Of a DNA stretch of 15,275 nucleotides, positions 1-7,437 are shown piece by piece. Both the position numbers and the translations under genes were made by a program. Position 1 is the stretch's first letter. Every line of letters begins with the position of its first letter. This DNA comes from Caryophanales bacterium UBA5455 (GTDB lineage Bacteria > Bacillota_I > Bacilli_A > RFN20 > CAG-826): the NCBI GenBank assembly GCA_002427365.1, contig DIQT01000018.1:3284-18558 (forward strand). Reading direction: 5' to 3'. The notes beneath the pieces were generated by a model that worked only from the letters and a program-made list of their open reading frames with translations, ran no database searches and had not been told where the DNA came from.

Positions 1-1665
1 GGAAGTCGAAATGATGTAAAAGGTGAATCACCAAATTTAACAAGAGCCTCAGGCGCACCAGTCTATGATAATGAAGACTCAATGAGCGCTGGTGTTCGGG
101 GTCCCTTAGTTATGGAAGATGTGTGGCTATTTGAAAAGCACGCCCACTTTAACCGGGAAGTAATTCCAGAACGAAGAATGCACGCCAAAGGGAGTGGAGC
201 GTTTGGTCACTTTGTTGTCACCCACGACATCACCAAATATTCAAAAGCGAAAGTCTTTAGTGAAATTGGGAAAGTCACCCCAATGTTTGTCCGTTTTTCG
301 ACAGTCGCAGGGGAACGCGGGGCAGCGGATGCGGAACGCGATATCCGGGGCTTTGCGATGAAATTTTATACGGAAGATGGTAACTGGGATTTAGCGGGTA
401 ATAATACCCCGGTCTTTTTCTTCCGTGATCCGAAAAAGTTTATTGATTTAAATCACGCAGTTAAACGTGACCCGCGGACCAATATGCGCTCCGCGAATAC
501 GAACTGGGACTTTTGGACATCACTTCCGGAGGCCTTACTTCAAGTAACAATTACGATGAGTGACCGCGGCATTCCTAGCTCCTATCGCTATATGCATGGG
601 CATGGCTCGCATACATATTCATTAATTAATGAACAAAATGAACGAGTGTGGGTTAAATTCCACTTTCGGAGTCAACAAGGTATTCAAAACCTAACTGACC
701 AAGAAGCCGAATTTGTTGTTGGTAAAGACCGTGAATCACATCAACGTGATTTATATACGGCGATTGAACAAGGTCATTACCCGCGCTGGACAATGTATAT
801 TCAAGTAATGAGTGAAGAAGAAGCCAAAAACTATAAAACAAACCCCTTTGACTTAACAAAAATGTGGCCAAAGAAGGAGTTTCCTTTTATTGAAGTTGGT
901 TACTTTGAATTAAATAAGAATCCTGCTAACTACTTCGCGGAAGTTGAACAAGCCGCCTTTGACCCATCACATAATGTCCCAGGCATTGGCTTTTCACCTG
1001 ACCGGATGCTTCAAACCCGAATTATTACATATGGCGATGCCCAACGTTATCGCTTAGGCGTAAATAACGATTCAATCCCCGTTAACCAAGCATTAGGTGT
1101 TAAACATAAACATAGCTTCCACCGTGATGGTCAAATGCGCGTTGATGGAAATTATGGTAGTGAAAACCATTACACACCAAATAGTTATGGTAACTGGCTT
1201 GATCATCCCGCTTTTAGTGAACCGCCCTTAGAAGGTGGAGTAATTAAACATCATGATTACCGTGCGGATGACCATGATTACTATTCGCAAGCTGGTCAAT
1301 TATTCCGTAATATGAATAAAGAACAACAACTTGTTTTATTTGAAAATACCGCCCGAAATATGGGTGATTCAACACTCCAAATTAAACACCGGCATATTAT
1401 TCATTGCTATCAAGCCGATCCCGCCTATGGCGAAGGGGTCGCGGAAGCATTAGGGATTGACCTAAACACTGTTGATTTAACACCAATGTTAAGTGATTCG
1501 CGGGAAGTTTGGCAAAAGGATAATGCGCGCAATGCTCATTTAAATACCCCAACGACACCTGCTTGCCCCCAAAGTGCGTTAGACTTACCGCTTGAAGGTC
1601 GTGACACAAACGCTAACGACCCGGCGTCACTATTTGATTGGAAAACTGATCCACAAGTACTATAA
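1..1665 (+). CDS. katA: Heme catalase, 5'-partial
   Basis: Monofunctional heme catalase that converts hydrogen peroxide to water and oxygen, expected in the cytoplasm. The frame is open from base 1, and the residues before the first in-window Met (82) still match the catalase N-terminus (LTRASGAPVYDNEDS), so the true start lies left of the window and 82 is not the start. The distal catalytic His lies in RMHAKGSGAFGHF (codon 181-183), the catalytic Asn in the DLAGNNTPVFFFRDP segment, and the heme-ligand Tyr in RIITYGDAQRYRLG (codon 1030-1032). The visible 554 residues are slightly longer than the roughly 480-residue small-subunit catalases, because of a C-terminal tail after the core. The gene is followed at once by a strong terminator and so ends its transcript. 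The family assignment is very secure; the symbol is by analogy with the Bacillus enzyme. Confidence 0.97.
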   Translation, partial: GSRNDVKGESPNLTRASGAPVYDNEDSMSAGVRGPLVMEDVWLFEKHAHFNREVIPERRMHAKGSGAFGHFVVTHDITKYSKAKVFSEIGKVTPMFVRFSTVAGERGAADAERDIRGFAMKFYTEDGNWDLAGNNTPVFFFRDPKKFIDLNHAVKRDPRTNMRSANTNWDFWTSLPEALLQVTITMSDRGIPSSYRYMHGHGSHTYSLINEQNERVWVKFHFRSQQGIQNLTDQEAEFVVGKDRESHQRDLYTAIEQGHYPRWTMYIQVMSEEEAKNYKTNPFDLTKMWPKKEFPFIEVGYFELNKNPANYFAEVEQAAFDPSHNVPGIGFSPDRMLQTRIITYGDAQRYRLGVNNDSIPVNQALGVKHKHSFHRDGQMRVDGNYGSENHYTPNSYGNWLDHPAFSEPPLEGGVIKHHDYRADDHDYYSQAGQLFRNMNKEQQLVLFENTARNMGDSTLQIKHRHIIHCYQADPAYGEGVAEALGIDLNTVDLTPMLSDSREVWQKDNARNAHLNTPTTPACPQSALDLPLEGRDTNANDPASLFDWKTDPQVL

Positions 1666-1677
1666 ATTTTCTAAGTA

Positions 1678-1703
1678 AAAGGAACTTCACGGTTCCTTTT
1701 TTT
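1678..1703 (+). terminator. Rho-independent terminator of catalase gene
   Basis: An 8-bp perfect stem, AAAGGAAC (1678-1685) with GTTCCTTT (1692-1699), has a 6-nt loop and runs into a seven-T tract. It starts 12 bases after the catalase stop codon. Confidence 0.9.
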
Positions 1704-1841
1704 CTTGCGCAAGCATTATTAAATAATCGTGATAGTAAAAGCTCTTATATTTTGCAATAATTATAGTTAGAGAAAGCGATTACGAAGATTTTTAGGAAAT
1801 AGAAAATTAATAACTTTTATAAAACAAGGGAGAACTAGCTT

Positions 1842-3479
1842 ATGGTTAAACGCAAATGGTTTTTATATCTTACAAGTTTTTTTAGTGGTCTATCGATTAT
1901 GGCAGTGGAGATTGCCGCCTCAAGGTTACTTTCGCCCTACTTTAGTAGTAGCCAAATTATTTGGACGATGATAATTGGGACAATTATGATTGCGATGGCG
2001 GTTGGTAATATTTGGGGTGGGAAGTCGGCGGATAAAAATCCAAACCCAAGTAAACTTTATCTTCGCTTAATTATCGCAGCCGCGTGGATTGCCTTAATTC
2101 CGCTTGTTGGTAAATATATCATCGCTGGTGTTTCATTAATCCTTGCGATGATTATTAGTGGTAATTATTTAATTTGGAGTTCATTAATTTGTTGCTTATT
2201 AATTTTCTTTGTGCCACTAATGTTACTAGGAACAACAACACCAAGTTTAACAAGATACTTTGTGCAAAATGTTGAAGAAAGCGGAAAAGTTGTCGGACGC
2301 CTAGGAGCGCTAAATACGATTGGAAGTATTATTGGAACATTTCTCCCAACGTTTGTCACAATTCCATATACTGGCACGAACATTACATTTATTATTTTCG
2401 CTTCCATCTTATTAGCGTTAGGCGTCACCTACTTTATTATGAAAATCGTTGATGATCATCAAGATAAAAAGAAGCCTGTAGTAAAAGAAATTGTTAGCTC
2501 ATCAATTGGGACAACGCTAGCAATTATCTTTATGATTTCGAGCGCCTTTACTTCAAAGCAACTCGCCTTTTGGGACACGAATATCGAATATGAAGGTGAA
2601 AGTATTTATAACTATTTACGCGTATATAAAGAAGGAAATACAACTATTTTATCAACGAACGTTTTAATTGGGATGCAAAGTATTAAATATGAAACAATTG
2701 GCTTTTATGGAGGGTATTACGATGTTGCCGTCATTGCCCCGATGTTTGTGCCCTTAGGAGAAAGTCTTGATGTTTTAATGCTTGGGCTAGGAACGGGCAC
2801 TTATAGCGAATATTTATATCACTATTATCCGGACATCAATGTAAATATCGATGGTGTAGAAATTGATCAAAAGATTGTCGATCTCGCGTATAAGTATTTT
2901 GCTTTAGATGAACGGGTTAATGTATATGTTGATGATGGGCGTTCATTTCTTGAATATGGAAAAGGAAAAGATAAAACATATGACATTATCTTTATCGATG
3001 CATATCAAGATATTTCAATTCCCTTTGCGATGTCTTCAAAAGAATTTATGGGAATTATCAAAGAACATTTAAAGGATGATGGAATGATGATGCTTAATAT
3101 GAATATGCGAAGCGATTTGCCTGGTTCAATTAATGAACATTTAATTGATACAAGTGCGACCGCGTTTAATCATCTATATACAATTACTGCTGGTAGTTCA
3201 AATCGACTCCTTTTTGCTTCTAATAATGATGAAGTTGAAGAACTTGTTTCAAATCAAATCGAACTTCTCCCTAGTGGTGAACTTAAAACACAATTAAATA
3301 ATATAAGTAATCGCATTGTTAAACCTTCAATCGGGAACCATGTTTTAACAGATGATAAAGCGCCGGTGGAAGTCTTAAGTATGCAAGTACTTGACGATAT
3401 TATTATCGATGAACTCTCAATTGTGAAAGAAGGCATCAAAGAAAAAGGCTTCTTTGGCTTTTTAAGAGATTTTTTATAA
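1842..3479 (+). CDS. Membrane protein fused to spermidine-synthase-like domain
   Basis: The protein has 545 residues. The first ~240 are very hydrophobic and form roughly seven or eight membrane helices (for example residues 5-25, 39-58, 70-95, 98-130, 155-200 and 222-236). The C-terminal half is a Rossmann methyltransferase/aminopropyltransferase-type domain: nucleotide loop GLGTG (315-319), acidic residue E340 at the end of the second strand (GVEID), and FIDAYQDISIP, the position of the aminopropyltransferase gate loop. This is the architecture of 'fused MFS/spermidine synthase' proteins. The DxxD motif of true spermidine synthases is not seen; DAYQ replaces it, so polyamine synthesis is not assured. 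The start follows GGGAG (1829-1833) by 8 bases. It stands alone between the catalase terminator and the next promoter. Substrate and reaction are unknown. Confidence 0.85.
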   Translation: MVKRKWFLYLTSFFSGLSIMAVEIAASRLLSPYFSSSQIIWTMIIGTIMIAMAVGNIWGGKSADKNPNPSKLYLRLIIAAAWIALIPLVGKYIIAGVSLILAMIISGNYLIWSSLICCLLIFFVPLMLLGTTTPSLTRYFVQNVEESGKVVGRLGALNTIGSIIGTFLPTFVTIPYTGTNITFIIFASILLALGVTYFIMKIVDDHQDKKKPVVKEIVSSSIGTTLAIIFMISSAFTSKQLAFWDTNIEYEGESIYNYLRVYKEGNTTILSTNVLIGMQSIKYETIGFYGGYYDVAVIAPMFVPLGESLDVLMLGLGTGTYSEYLYHYYPDINVNIDGVEIDQKIVDLAYKYFALDERVNVYVDDGRSFLEYGKGKDKTYDIIFIDAYQDISIPFAMSSKEFMGIIKEHLKDDGMMMLNMNMRSDLPGSINEHLIDTSATAFNHLYTITAGSSNRLLFASNNDEVEELVSNQIELLPSGELKTQLNNISNRIVKPSIGNHVLTDDKAPVEVLSMQVLDDIIIDELSIVKEGIKEKGFFGFLRDFL

Positions 3480-3509
3480 ATTAGTAATGAAATTTATTTA
3501 AATATTCGC

Positions 3510-3515
3510 TATAAT
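3510..3515 (+). promoter_or_regulatory. Probable -10 box for FakA-C-like gene
   Basis: A perfect TATAAT lies 50 bases before the start codon at 3565. No good -35 box is seen 16-18 bases upstream, so this is a moderate call. Confidence 0.5.
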
Positions 3516-3564
3516 GTAGATACACAAAGCAATGCGCTTAATTTTATAAAAAATGGAGTAAAAT

Positions 3565-3822
3565 ATGCATCCAATTGAATATACTTTTGATACCCAACTT
3601 CTTATTGAAGGAACGGGACTAAATGAAGACCAAATCCGTGATTATATTACTGATACTTTTGAAGGCGATTCCCTAGTTGTCGCGGGTGATGATGAATTAA
3701 TTAAAATTCATTTTCATACATGCCGTCCGTGGGAAATTCTTGCCTATGCTGCTAGTTTAGGTGAACTTTTTGATGTTGTTGTGGAAAACATGGAACGTCA
3801 AGCGAAAGGATTACGGGGCTAA
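3565..3822 (+). CDS. Stand-alone FakA C-terminal-like domain protein
   Basis: This 85-residue protein resembles the C-terminal domain of FakA/DAK2-type fatty acid kinase subunits (YloV family). It shares a YTFDTQLLIEG-type opening, a helix, GDSLVVAGDDELIKIHFHT and GELFDVVVENMERQ. In full-length proteins the equivalent segments read roughly GDSLVVVGDDDLVKVHVHT and GELxxVKIENMREQ. His49 and His51 keep the HxHT pattern. The ATP-binding DAK2 domain is absent, so it cannot be a kinase by itself. It may bind a fatty-acyl partner (FakB-like) or be an independent regulator; both are inference. GGAG at 3555-3558 is the ribosome binding site. A 30-codon ORF starts two bases after its stop codon. The resemblance was judged by eye from remembered family sequence. 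Confidence 0.7.
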   Translation: MHPIEYTFDTQLLIEGTGLNEDQIRDYITDTFEGDSLVVAGDDELIKIHFHTCRPWEILAYAASLGELFDVVVENMERQAKGLRG

Positions 3823-3824
3823 TA

Positions 3825-3917
3825 ATGAAGCGCCACGAAATTAAATCATTGCTTGGACGGGTACGTAGCCGCATCGCGGCATTAGAAAATTTTAGATTGG
3901 AATTAAACGCTAACTAG
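3825..3917 (+). CDS. Small hypothetical protein, 30 residues
   Basis: ATG follows the preceding stop by two bases, as in a translationally coupled operon, and the ORF ends in TAG inside a terminator hairpin. The product begins MKRHEIKSLLGRVRSRIAAL and is short, basic and likely helical. It has a loose resemblance to the first helix of release factor 2 (M..xEIxxxLxxxxSRxA pattern), which is too short to trust. A GGGG run (3815-3818) could serve as a weak ribosome binding site. It could be a real small protein, a remnant of a larger gene, or chance; the function is unknown. Confidence 0.4.
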   Translation: MKRHEIKSLLGRVRSRIAALENFRLELNAN

Positions 3918-3941
3918 TGTTCTTTAGGAGGCGTTTTTTTT
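3905..3941 (+). terminator. Probable terminator with bulged stem
   Basis: AAACGC (3905-3910) pairs with GCGTTT (3931-3936), extended by TAA/TTA (3911-3913 with 3924-3926) across a 3'-side bulge, then eight Ts. The left arm overlaps the last codons of the 30-codon ORF and the stop codon lies in the loop. Confidence 0.6.
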
Positions 3942-3961
3942 ATTACAAATTTACTAAATCA

Positions 3962-4001
3962 CTCTTAAGTGAGAGGAGGCGAACATTCAACTACTTAAGA
4001 G
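3962..4001 (+). promoter_or_regulatory. Inverted repeat upstream of kinase gene
   Basis: CTCTTAAGT (3962-3970) and ACTTAAGAG (3993-4001) are perfect 9-bp inverted repeats separated by 22 bases. The loop carries AGGAGG (3974-3979), a perfect Shine-Dalgarno-like sequence with no ATG, GTG or TTG at a usable distance. It could be an operator or an RNA hairpin in the leader of the kinase/EF-G unit. There is no T-tract, so it is not a terminator. Confidence 0.4.
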
Positions 4002-4044
4002 CAAATAAAAACCATATTAATTTAGCAAAGGAGATAAAGAAATT

Positions 4045-4623
4045 ATGGCAAAAATAATTATTATCGCAGGCGACCTCGCGGTTGGAAAATCACGGCTCGC
4101 AAAAAACTTGTCGAAATACTATCACATTCCCTACTATAACAAAGAAAGAATTAAAGAAATTTTAGGTAATGAAGCTGAAGTTCAAACCCCCGAATTAAGC
4201 AAAACACTTTCCACTGTTTCCAAAGAAGTTTTATTACACATTTTAGACCGGCAAGTTCGCACTGGTTCAAGTGTAATTCTCGAAGCAAACTTCCATCAAC
4301 CAGAACTCGAAAGAATTAAACAAGAAACGAATTTCCATAAAGTTCCTGTTTACTTATTACATTTAACTGGTGATATTGATGTTTTATATGAACGGTTACT
4401 TTACCGTGAACATTATGAAAATCGTCACCCCATTCACTTAACTCATCCGCTTCAAACAATTGAAGAATTTGAAGACTATGTTATGAAATGGCGGTCCGAA
4501 CCAGAAGTTTTACCACGTCTTACTATTAATGTCTCCGGTAAAACTAGTGATGACGTCTATGCGGAAGCAGTAAGTATACTTGAAGCCGCAGATCCCGATT
4601 TTAAAACTCGAACAAATTTATAA
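4045..4623 (+). CDS. P-loop kinase, AAA_33/zeta-toxin-like fold
   Basis: The protein has 192 residues. Walker A is GDLAVGKS (residues 9-16) at the N-terminus. A later hydrophobic strand, SSVILEANFHQPE, ends in an acidic residue where the catalytic or magnesium-binding residue of these kinases sits. A basic lid-like segment, YREHYENRHPIHLTHP, follows. This fits small predicted nucleoside, polynucleotide or metabolite kinases of the AAA_33 group; the substrate cannot be read from the sequence. AAGGAG at 4028-4033 is the ribosome binding site. The next gene starts 22 bases downstream with its own strong ribosome binding site, so kinase and EF-G paralogue are probably one operon. There is no sign of an antitoxin partner, so a toxin role is not supported. 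Confidence 0.8.
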   Translation: MAKIIIIAGDLAVGKSRLAKNLSKYYHIPYYNKERIKEILGNEAEVQTPELSKTLSTVSKEVLLHILDRQVRTGSSVILEANFHQPELERIKQETNFHKVPVYLLHLTGDIDVLYERLLYREHYENRHPIHLTHPLQTIEEFEDYVMKWRSEPEVLPRLTINVSGKTSDDVYAEAVSILEAADPDFKTRTNL

Positions 4624-4645
4624 TTAATAGGAAAGGAGGCAGTCT

Positions 4646-6700
4646 ATGCCTTTAGAAACACAAAATATTAGAAATATTCTTTTCCTTGGCCACCGTGGCA
4701 GCGGGAAAACAAGCTTAATTGAAGCACTTGCCGCAAAAGCAACGGGCAATAAAAAAGGAACCGTCGAAAACAAAAATACGATTAGTGACTACACCTTAGA
4801 AGAAAAAAATCGGCAAAGTTCAACAAACCTTGCGGTTGTCAGTTTTGATTACGCTGGTCATCGGCTTAATTTAATTGACGCTCCAGGTAATGATGACTTT
4901 GTTTATGATGTAATTGGTAGTTTAAACGTTGTTAAAGGTGCCGTCTTAGTTATCGATGCTCAAAAAGGAATCGAAATGGGGACCTTAAAAAACTATAACC
5001 AACTTAAAAAGTATGGGGTCCCCACCTTCATTGTCATTAACAAAATGGATAAAGAAGAAGTCCATTATGAAAAATTACTTGAAGATATTAAAAAACAATT
5101 TGGCGAAAACTGTGTCGCCTTCGTTGTTCCGCTTGGCCACGATGAAAAATTTGATGGCTATATTAATGTCGTCACCAAAAAAGCGCGCCGCTATGAAGCT
5201 GGCAAAGCTGTTGATGATGTCGTCTATGATGAAAAGAAAGAAAAAGTCCTTAAAGCGAATAGCGCCCTAATTGAACGGGTCGCCTTAACGGATGATGCCC
5301 TCTTAGATAAATTCTTTGGTGGTGAAGATTTAACGATGGAAGAAATTCATCGGGGCTTACACCAAACGGTTAACGATGGCGAAGTAACACCTGTGCTCGT
5401 CGCAAGTGCGATTAAAGATATCGGTATTACCATTTTATTAGAAATGATGCTTGAATATTTACCAAATCCAAATGAACTTCAACCATACGAAGTTAAACAT
5501 TCCGATGGTAGTGTAAGTGTTCGTCATACTGATCCAAATGAAGCCTTCTCGGCCTTTGCTTTTAAAACATATTTCGACCAATATAAAGGCAATACAAACG
5601 TTTTTAAAATCGCTAGTGGGACACTTAATGTTGGCGATGAAGTATATTGCCCAAACATTGATGAAACATTTAGAATTAGCAATATGGCGAATTTATATGG
5701 CGAAAAACTTAATCCGATTAAAACCGCCTATGCAGGTGATATCGTCGCGATTAATAAATTAGATGGTATGGAAACCGGCTTTACGCTTTGTGATAAAAAT
5801 AATCCAATTAAATATCCTAAACCAAAATATCCAACAAGCGTCTACTTCCAAGCGATGGAAACAAAAGACGCAAAAGAAGAAGCTAAATTATCCGCAACCT
5901 TACAAAAACTTCAAGCCGAAGATCCTTGCTTAGAAGTAACTAGAAACCCTGAAACAAAACAATTCTTAATTGGTGGCTTAAGTGACTCGCACATTGCTTA
6001 TCAATTAGAACGGGTTAAAAATCTTGTTGGGGTTAGTGTTAACTTAGTCGCTCCAAAAGTTGCGTACCGCGAAACAATTCGTGAAACCGCCGAAGCTGAT
6101 GGCCGCTATATTAAACAAAGTGGTGGTGCGGGCTTCTATGGTGTCGTTGCGATGCGCTTTGGCCCATCCGGCAGCGAAGAAAACATCTTTACCGAAGAAA
6201 TTTTTGGTGGCTCCGTGCCGCGTAACTACTGGCCCGCAGTTGAAAAAGGGTTTGAAGAATCATGCCAAGAAGGTCACCTTTGTGGCTTCCCGGTCATCGG
6301 TGTAAAAGCAACGTTATTAGACGGTAAATATCATAGTGTTGATAGTAACGAAATGGCGTTTAAACAAGCCTCACGGCTCGCCTTTAAAGAAGCGTACATG
6401 AAATGTAAACCAACATTACTTGAACCAATTATGAAGATTACTGTTAACGTTTCTAATGAATTTACTGGTAACGTGATGAACTCACTTAACCAACGCCGCG
6501 CTCGCATTCAATCGATGGATGAACAACATGGTGGTTTAAGTGAAATTGTCGCGCTCGTTCCCGAAAGTGAAATACTTGATTACGCGATTCAATTGCGGCT
6601 CCTTTCCCAAAGTAGTGGTTACTTTAACCGGGAATTCGAATCTTACCAACGGGTGCCAGAATATTTAGTTGACGAAATCGTTAAACAACACCAAAAGTAG
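4646..6700 (+). CDS. EF-G-like translational GTPase (FusA paralogue)
   Basis: The 684 residues have the full five-domain EF-G order: G domain (~10-275), domain II (~295-380), domain III (~390-470), domain IV (~475-595) and domain V (~600-684). G1 is GHRGSGKTS (15-23), G4 is NKMD (132-135) and G5 is the SA of VASAIKD. G3 reads DAPGN (78-82) where EF-G has DTPGH, so the GTPase-activating His is Asn82. The switch I RGIT motif is also lost (QSSTNL). Domain IV keeps YHSVDSNEMAF with its tip His, and domain V keeps LEPIMKITVNV. These deviations place it with the secondary EF-G-like proteins, not the main elongation factor; it is not next to rpsL/rpsG/tuf genes. AAAGGAGG (4632-4639) sets the start. 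The precise role is unknown. Confidence 0.9.
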   Translation: MPLETQNIRNILFLGHRGSGKTSLIEALAAKATGNKKGTVENKNTISDYTLEEKNRQSSTNLAVVSFDYAGHRLNLIDAPGNDDFVYDVIGSLNVVKGAVLVIDAQKGIEMGTLKNYNQLKKYGVPTFIVINKMDKEEVHYEKLLEDIKKQFGENCVAFVVPLGHDEKFDGYINVVTKKARRYEAGKAVDDVVYDEKKEKVLKANSALIERVALTDDALLDKFFGGEDLTMEEIHRGLHQTVNDGEVTPVLVASAIKDIGITILLEMMLEYLPNPNELQPYEVKHSDGSVSVRHTDPNEAFSAFAFKTYFDQYKGNTNVFKIASGTLNVGDEVYCPNIDETFRISNMANLYGEKLNPIKTAYAGDIVAINKLDGMETGFTLCDKNNPIKYPKPKYPTSVYFQAMETKDAKEEAKLSATLQKLQAEDPCLEVTRNPETKQFLIGGLSDSHIAYQLERVKNLVGVSVNLVAPKVAYRETIRETAEADGRYIKQSGGAGFYGVVAMRFGPSGSEENIFTEEIFGGSVPRNYWPAVEKGFEESCQEGHLCGFPVIGVKATLLDGKYHSVDSNEMAFKQASRLAFKEAYMKCKPTLLEPIMKITVNVSNEFTGNVMNSLNQRRARIQSMDEQHGGLSEIVALVPESEILDYAIQLRLLSQSSGYFNREFESYQRVPEYLVDEIVKQHQK

Positions 6701-6715
6701 TAACTAATGACAAAT

Positions 6716-6750
6716 AAAACGGAAGGTAATTCTTACTTTCCGTTTTTTTT
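6716..6750 (+). terminator. Rho-independent terminator of kinase/EF-G unit
   Basis: AAAACGGAA (6716-6724) pairs with TTCCGTTTT (6738-6746). The stem is extended inward by one G-T and GTAA/TTAC around a TTC loop, and followed by Ts to 6750. It is a strong hairpin 15 bases after the stop codon. Confidence 0.93.
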
Positions 6751-6815
6751 ATTCGTTAATACTCTGCTATTTTCTAAATTTACTTTAATGTTAATCAAGT
6801 TTTAAACAAAATTTA

Positions 6816-6824
6816 TGATATAAT
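6816..6824 (+). promoter_or_regulatory. Extended -10 promoter of carD-like gene
   Basis: TGATATAAT gives a TGn extension plus a perfect TATAAT at 6819-6824, about 50 bases before the start codon. The -35 region (about 6796-6801) is poor, which is usual for extended -10 promoters. Confidence 0.7.
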
Positions 6825-6875
6825 GTAATTGTATTTAAAGTAGCAAACAAATAAGAAATAAGGGAGGTGCTTGAT

Positions 6876-7379
6876 TTGTATAACGTCGATGACCACGTCT
6901 TTCACCATAGTGAGGGGTTATGTCGAGTCGTTGAAATCCGCGAAATGCACCGGCCAAACGGTGAATTGGCTACGTATTATATTTTGTCCCCCTTATATTC
7001 TGCGCTTGATACAACTGTGATGGTGCCTTTACGAAGTGCAGATGCCTTACTTCGTGATCCATTATCTAAAGCGGAAGCTGATGTAATGATTAAACAAATT
7101 GAAGATTTAGCCCCGTTAGAATTATCCCAAAAAGAAATTCGCACACTCCAAACATTATCCGAATTATCTTCGCTGGACCATAGTGAAATAATTCGCGTTA
7201 TTAAAGGCTTAATCATTCGCGAAAACAAACTCGCGAAAGGACGAAAATCGTTACCAATTACGCAAAAGCGGGTCTTACGCTCCGCGGAAAAATTAATTTA
7301 TGATCAACTCGCTGTCGCGTTATCGTTAACACGTGATGAAGTCGAAGAAAAAGTTTATGCGTTGATATTAGAAAAATAA
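6876..7379 (+). CDS. CarD family transcriptional regulator
   Basis: The 167 residues open with MYNVDDHVFHHSEGLCRVVEI, the start of the CarD/CdnL/TRCF RNA polymerase-interaction domain (roughly residues 1-55, with YYILSPLYSALDTTVMVP as the later strands). A helical C-terminal domain follows (residues ~60-167), as in other CarD proteins. Family members bind the RNA polymerase beta subunit and stabilise or tune open promoter complexes, often for rRNA and growth genes. The start is TTG at 6876. An in-frame GTG at 6867 lies inside the ribosome binding site AGGGAGG (6861-6867), which is 8 bases before TTG, and the protein family begins at this point. It is a single gene with its own extended -10 promoter. 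The next promoter lies inside its 3' end, with no clear terminator between. Confidence 0.88.
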   Translation: MYNVDDHVFHHSEGLCRVVEIREMHRPNGELATYYILSPLYSALDTTVMVPLRSADALLRDPLSKAEADVMIKQIEDLAPLELSQKEIRTLQTLSELSSLDHSEIIRVIKGLIIRENKLAKGRKSLPITQKRVLRSAEKLIYDQLAVALSLTRDEVEEKVYALILEK

Positions 7380-7389
7380 TCGGTATAAT
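7362..7389 (+). promoter_or_regulatory. Promoter of small zinc-ribbon gene
   Basis: TTGATA (7362-7367), a 16-base spacer and TATAAT (7384-7389) make a good sigma-A promoter. The -35 box and most of the spacer are inside the 3' end of the carD-like gene. The inverted repeat GATTA-GT-TAATC (7396-7407) sits at the expected transcript start. Confidence 0.75.
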
Positions 7390-7437
7390 ATACACGATTA
7401 GTTAATCAAGTTGATTTAAAATGGAGGAAGTTAACTT

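Noticed and set aside
1755..1769. PerR/Fur-like box (ATAATTATAGTTA) downstream of catalase
   Set aside because: Only about ten central bases fit in an AT-rich stretch, the symmetry is poor, and it lies after rather than before the catalase gene.
4045..4623. Zeta-type toxin of a toxin-antitoxin pair
   Set aside because: The Walker A and lid fit a general P-loop kinase, and no antitoxin-like small gene precedes it; the neighbour is an EF-G paralogue.
5013..6305. Three + strand open frames of 81-85 codons within the EF-G paralogue
   Set aside because: They are shifted-frame translations rich in Lys/Met/Ser, inside a clear EF-G reading frame.
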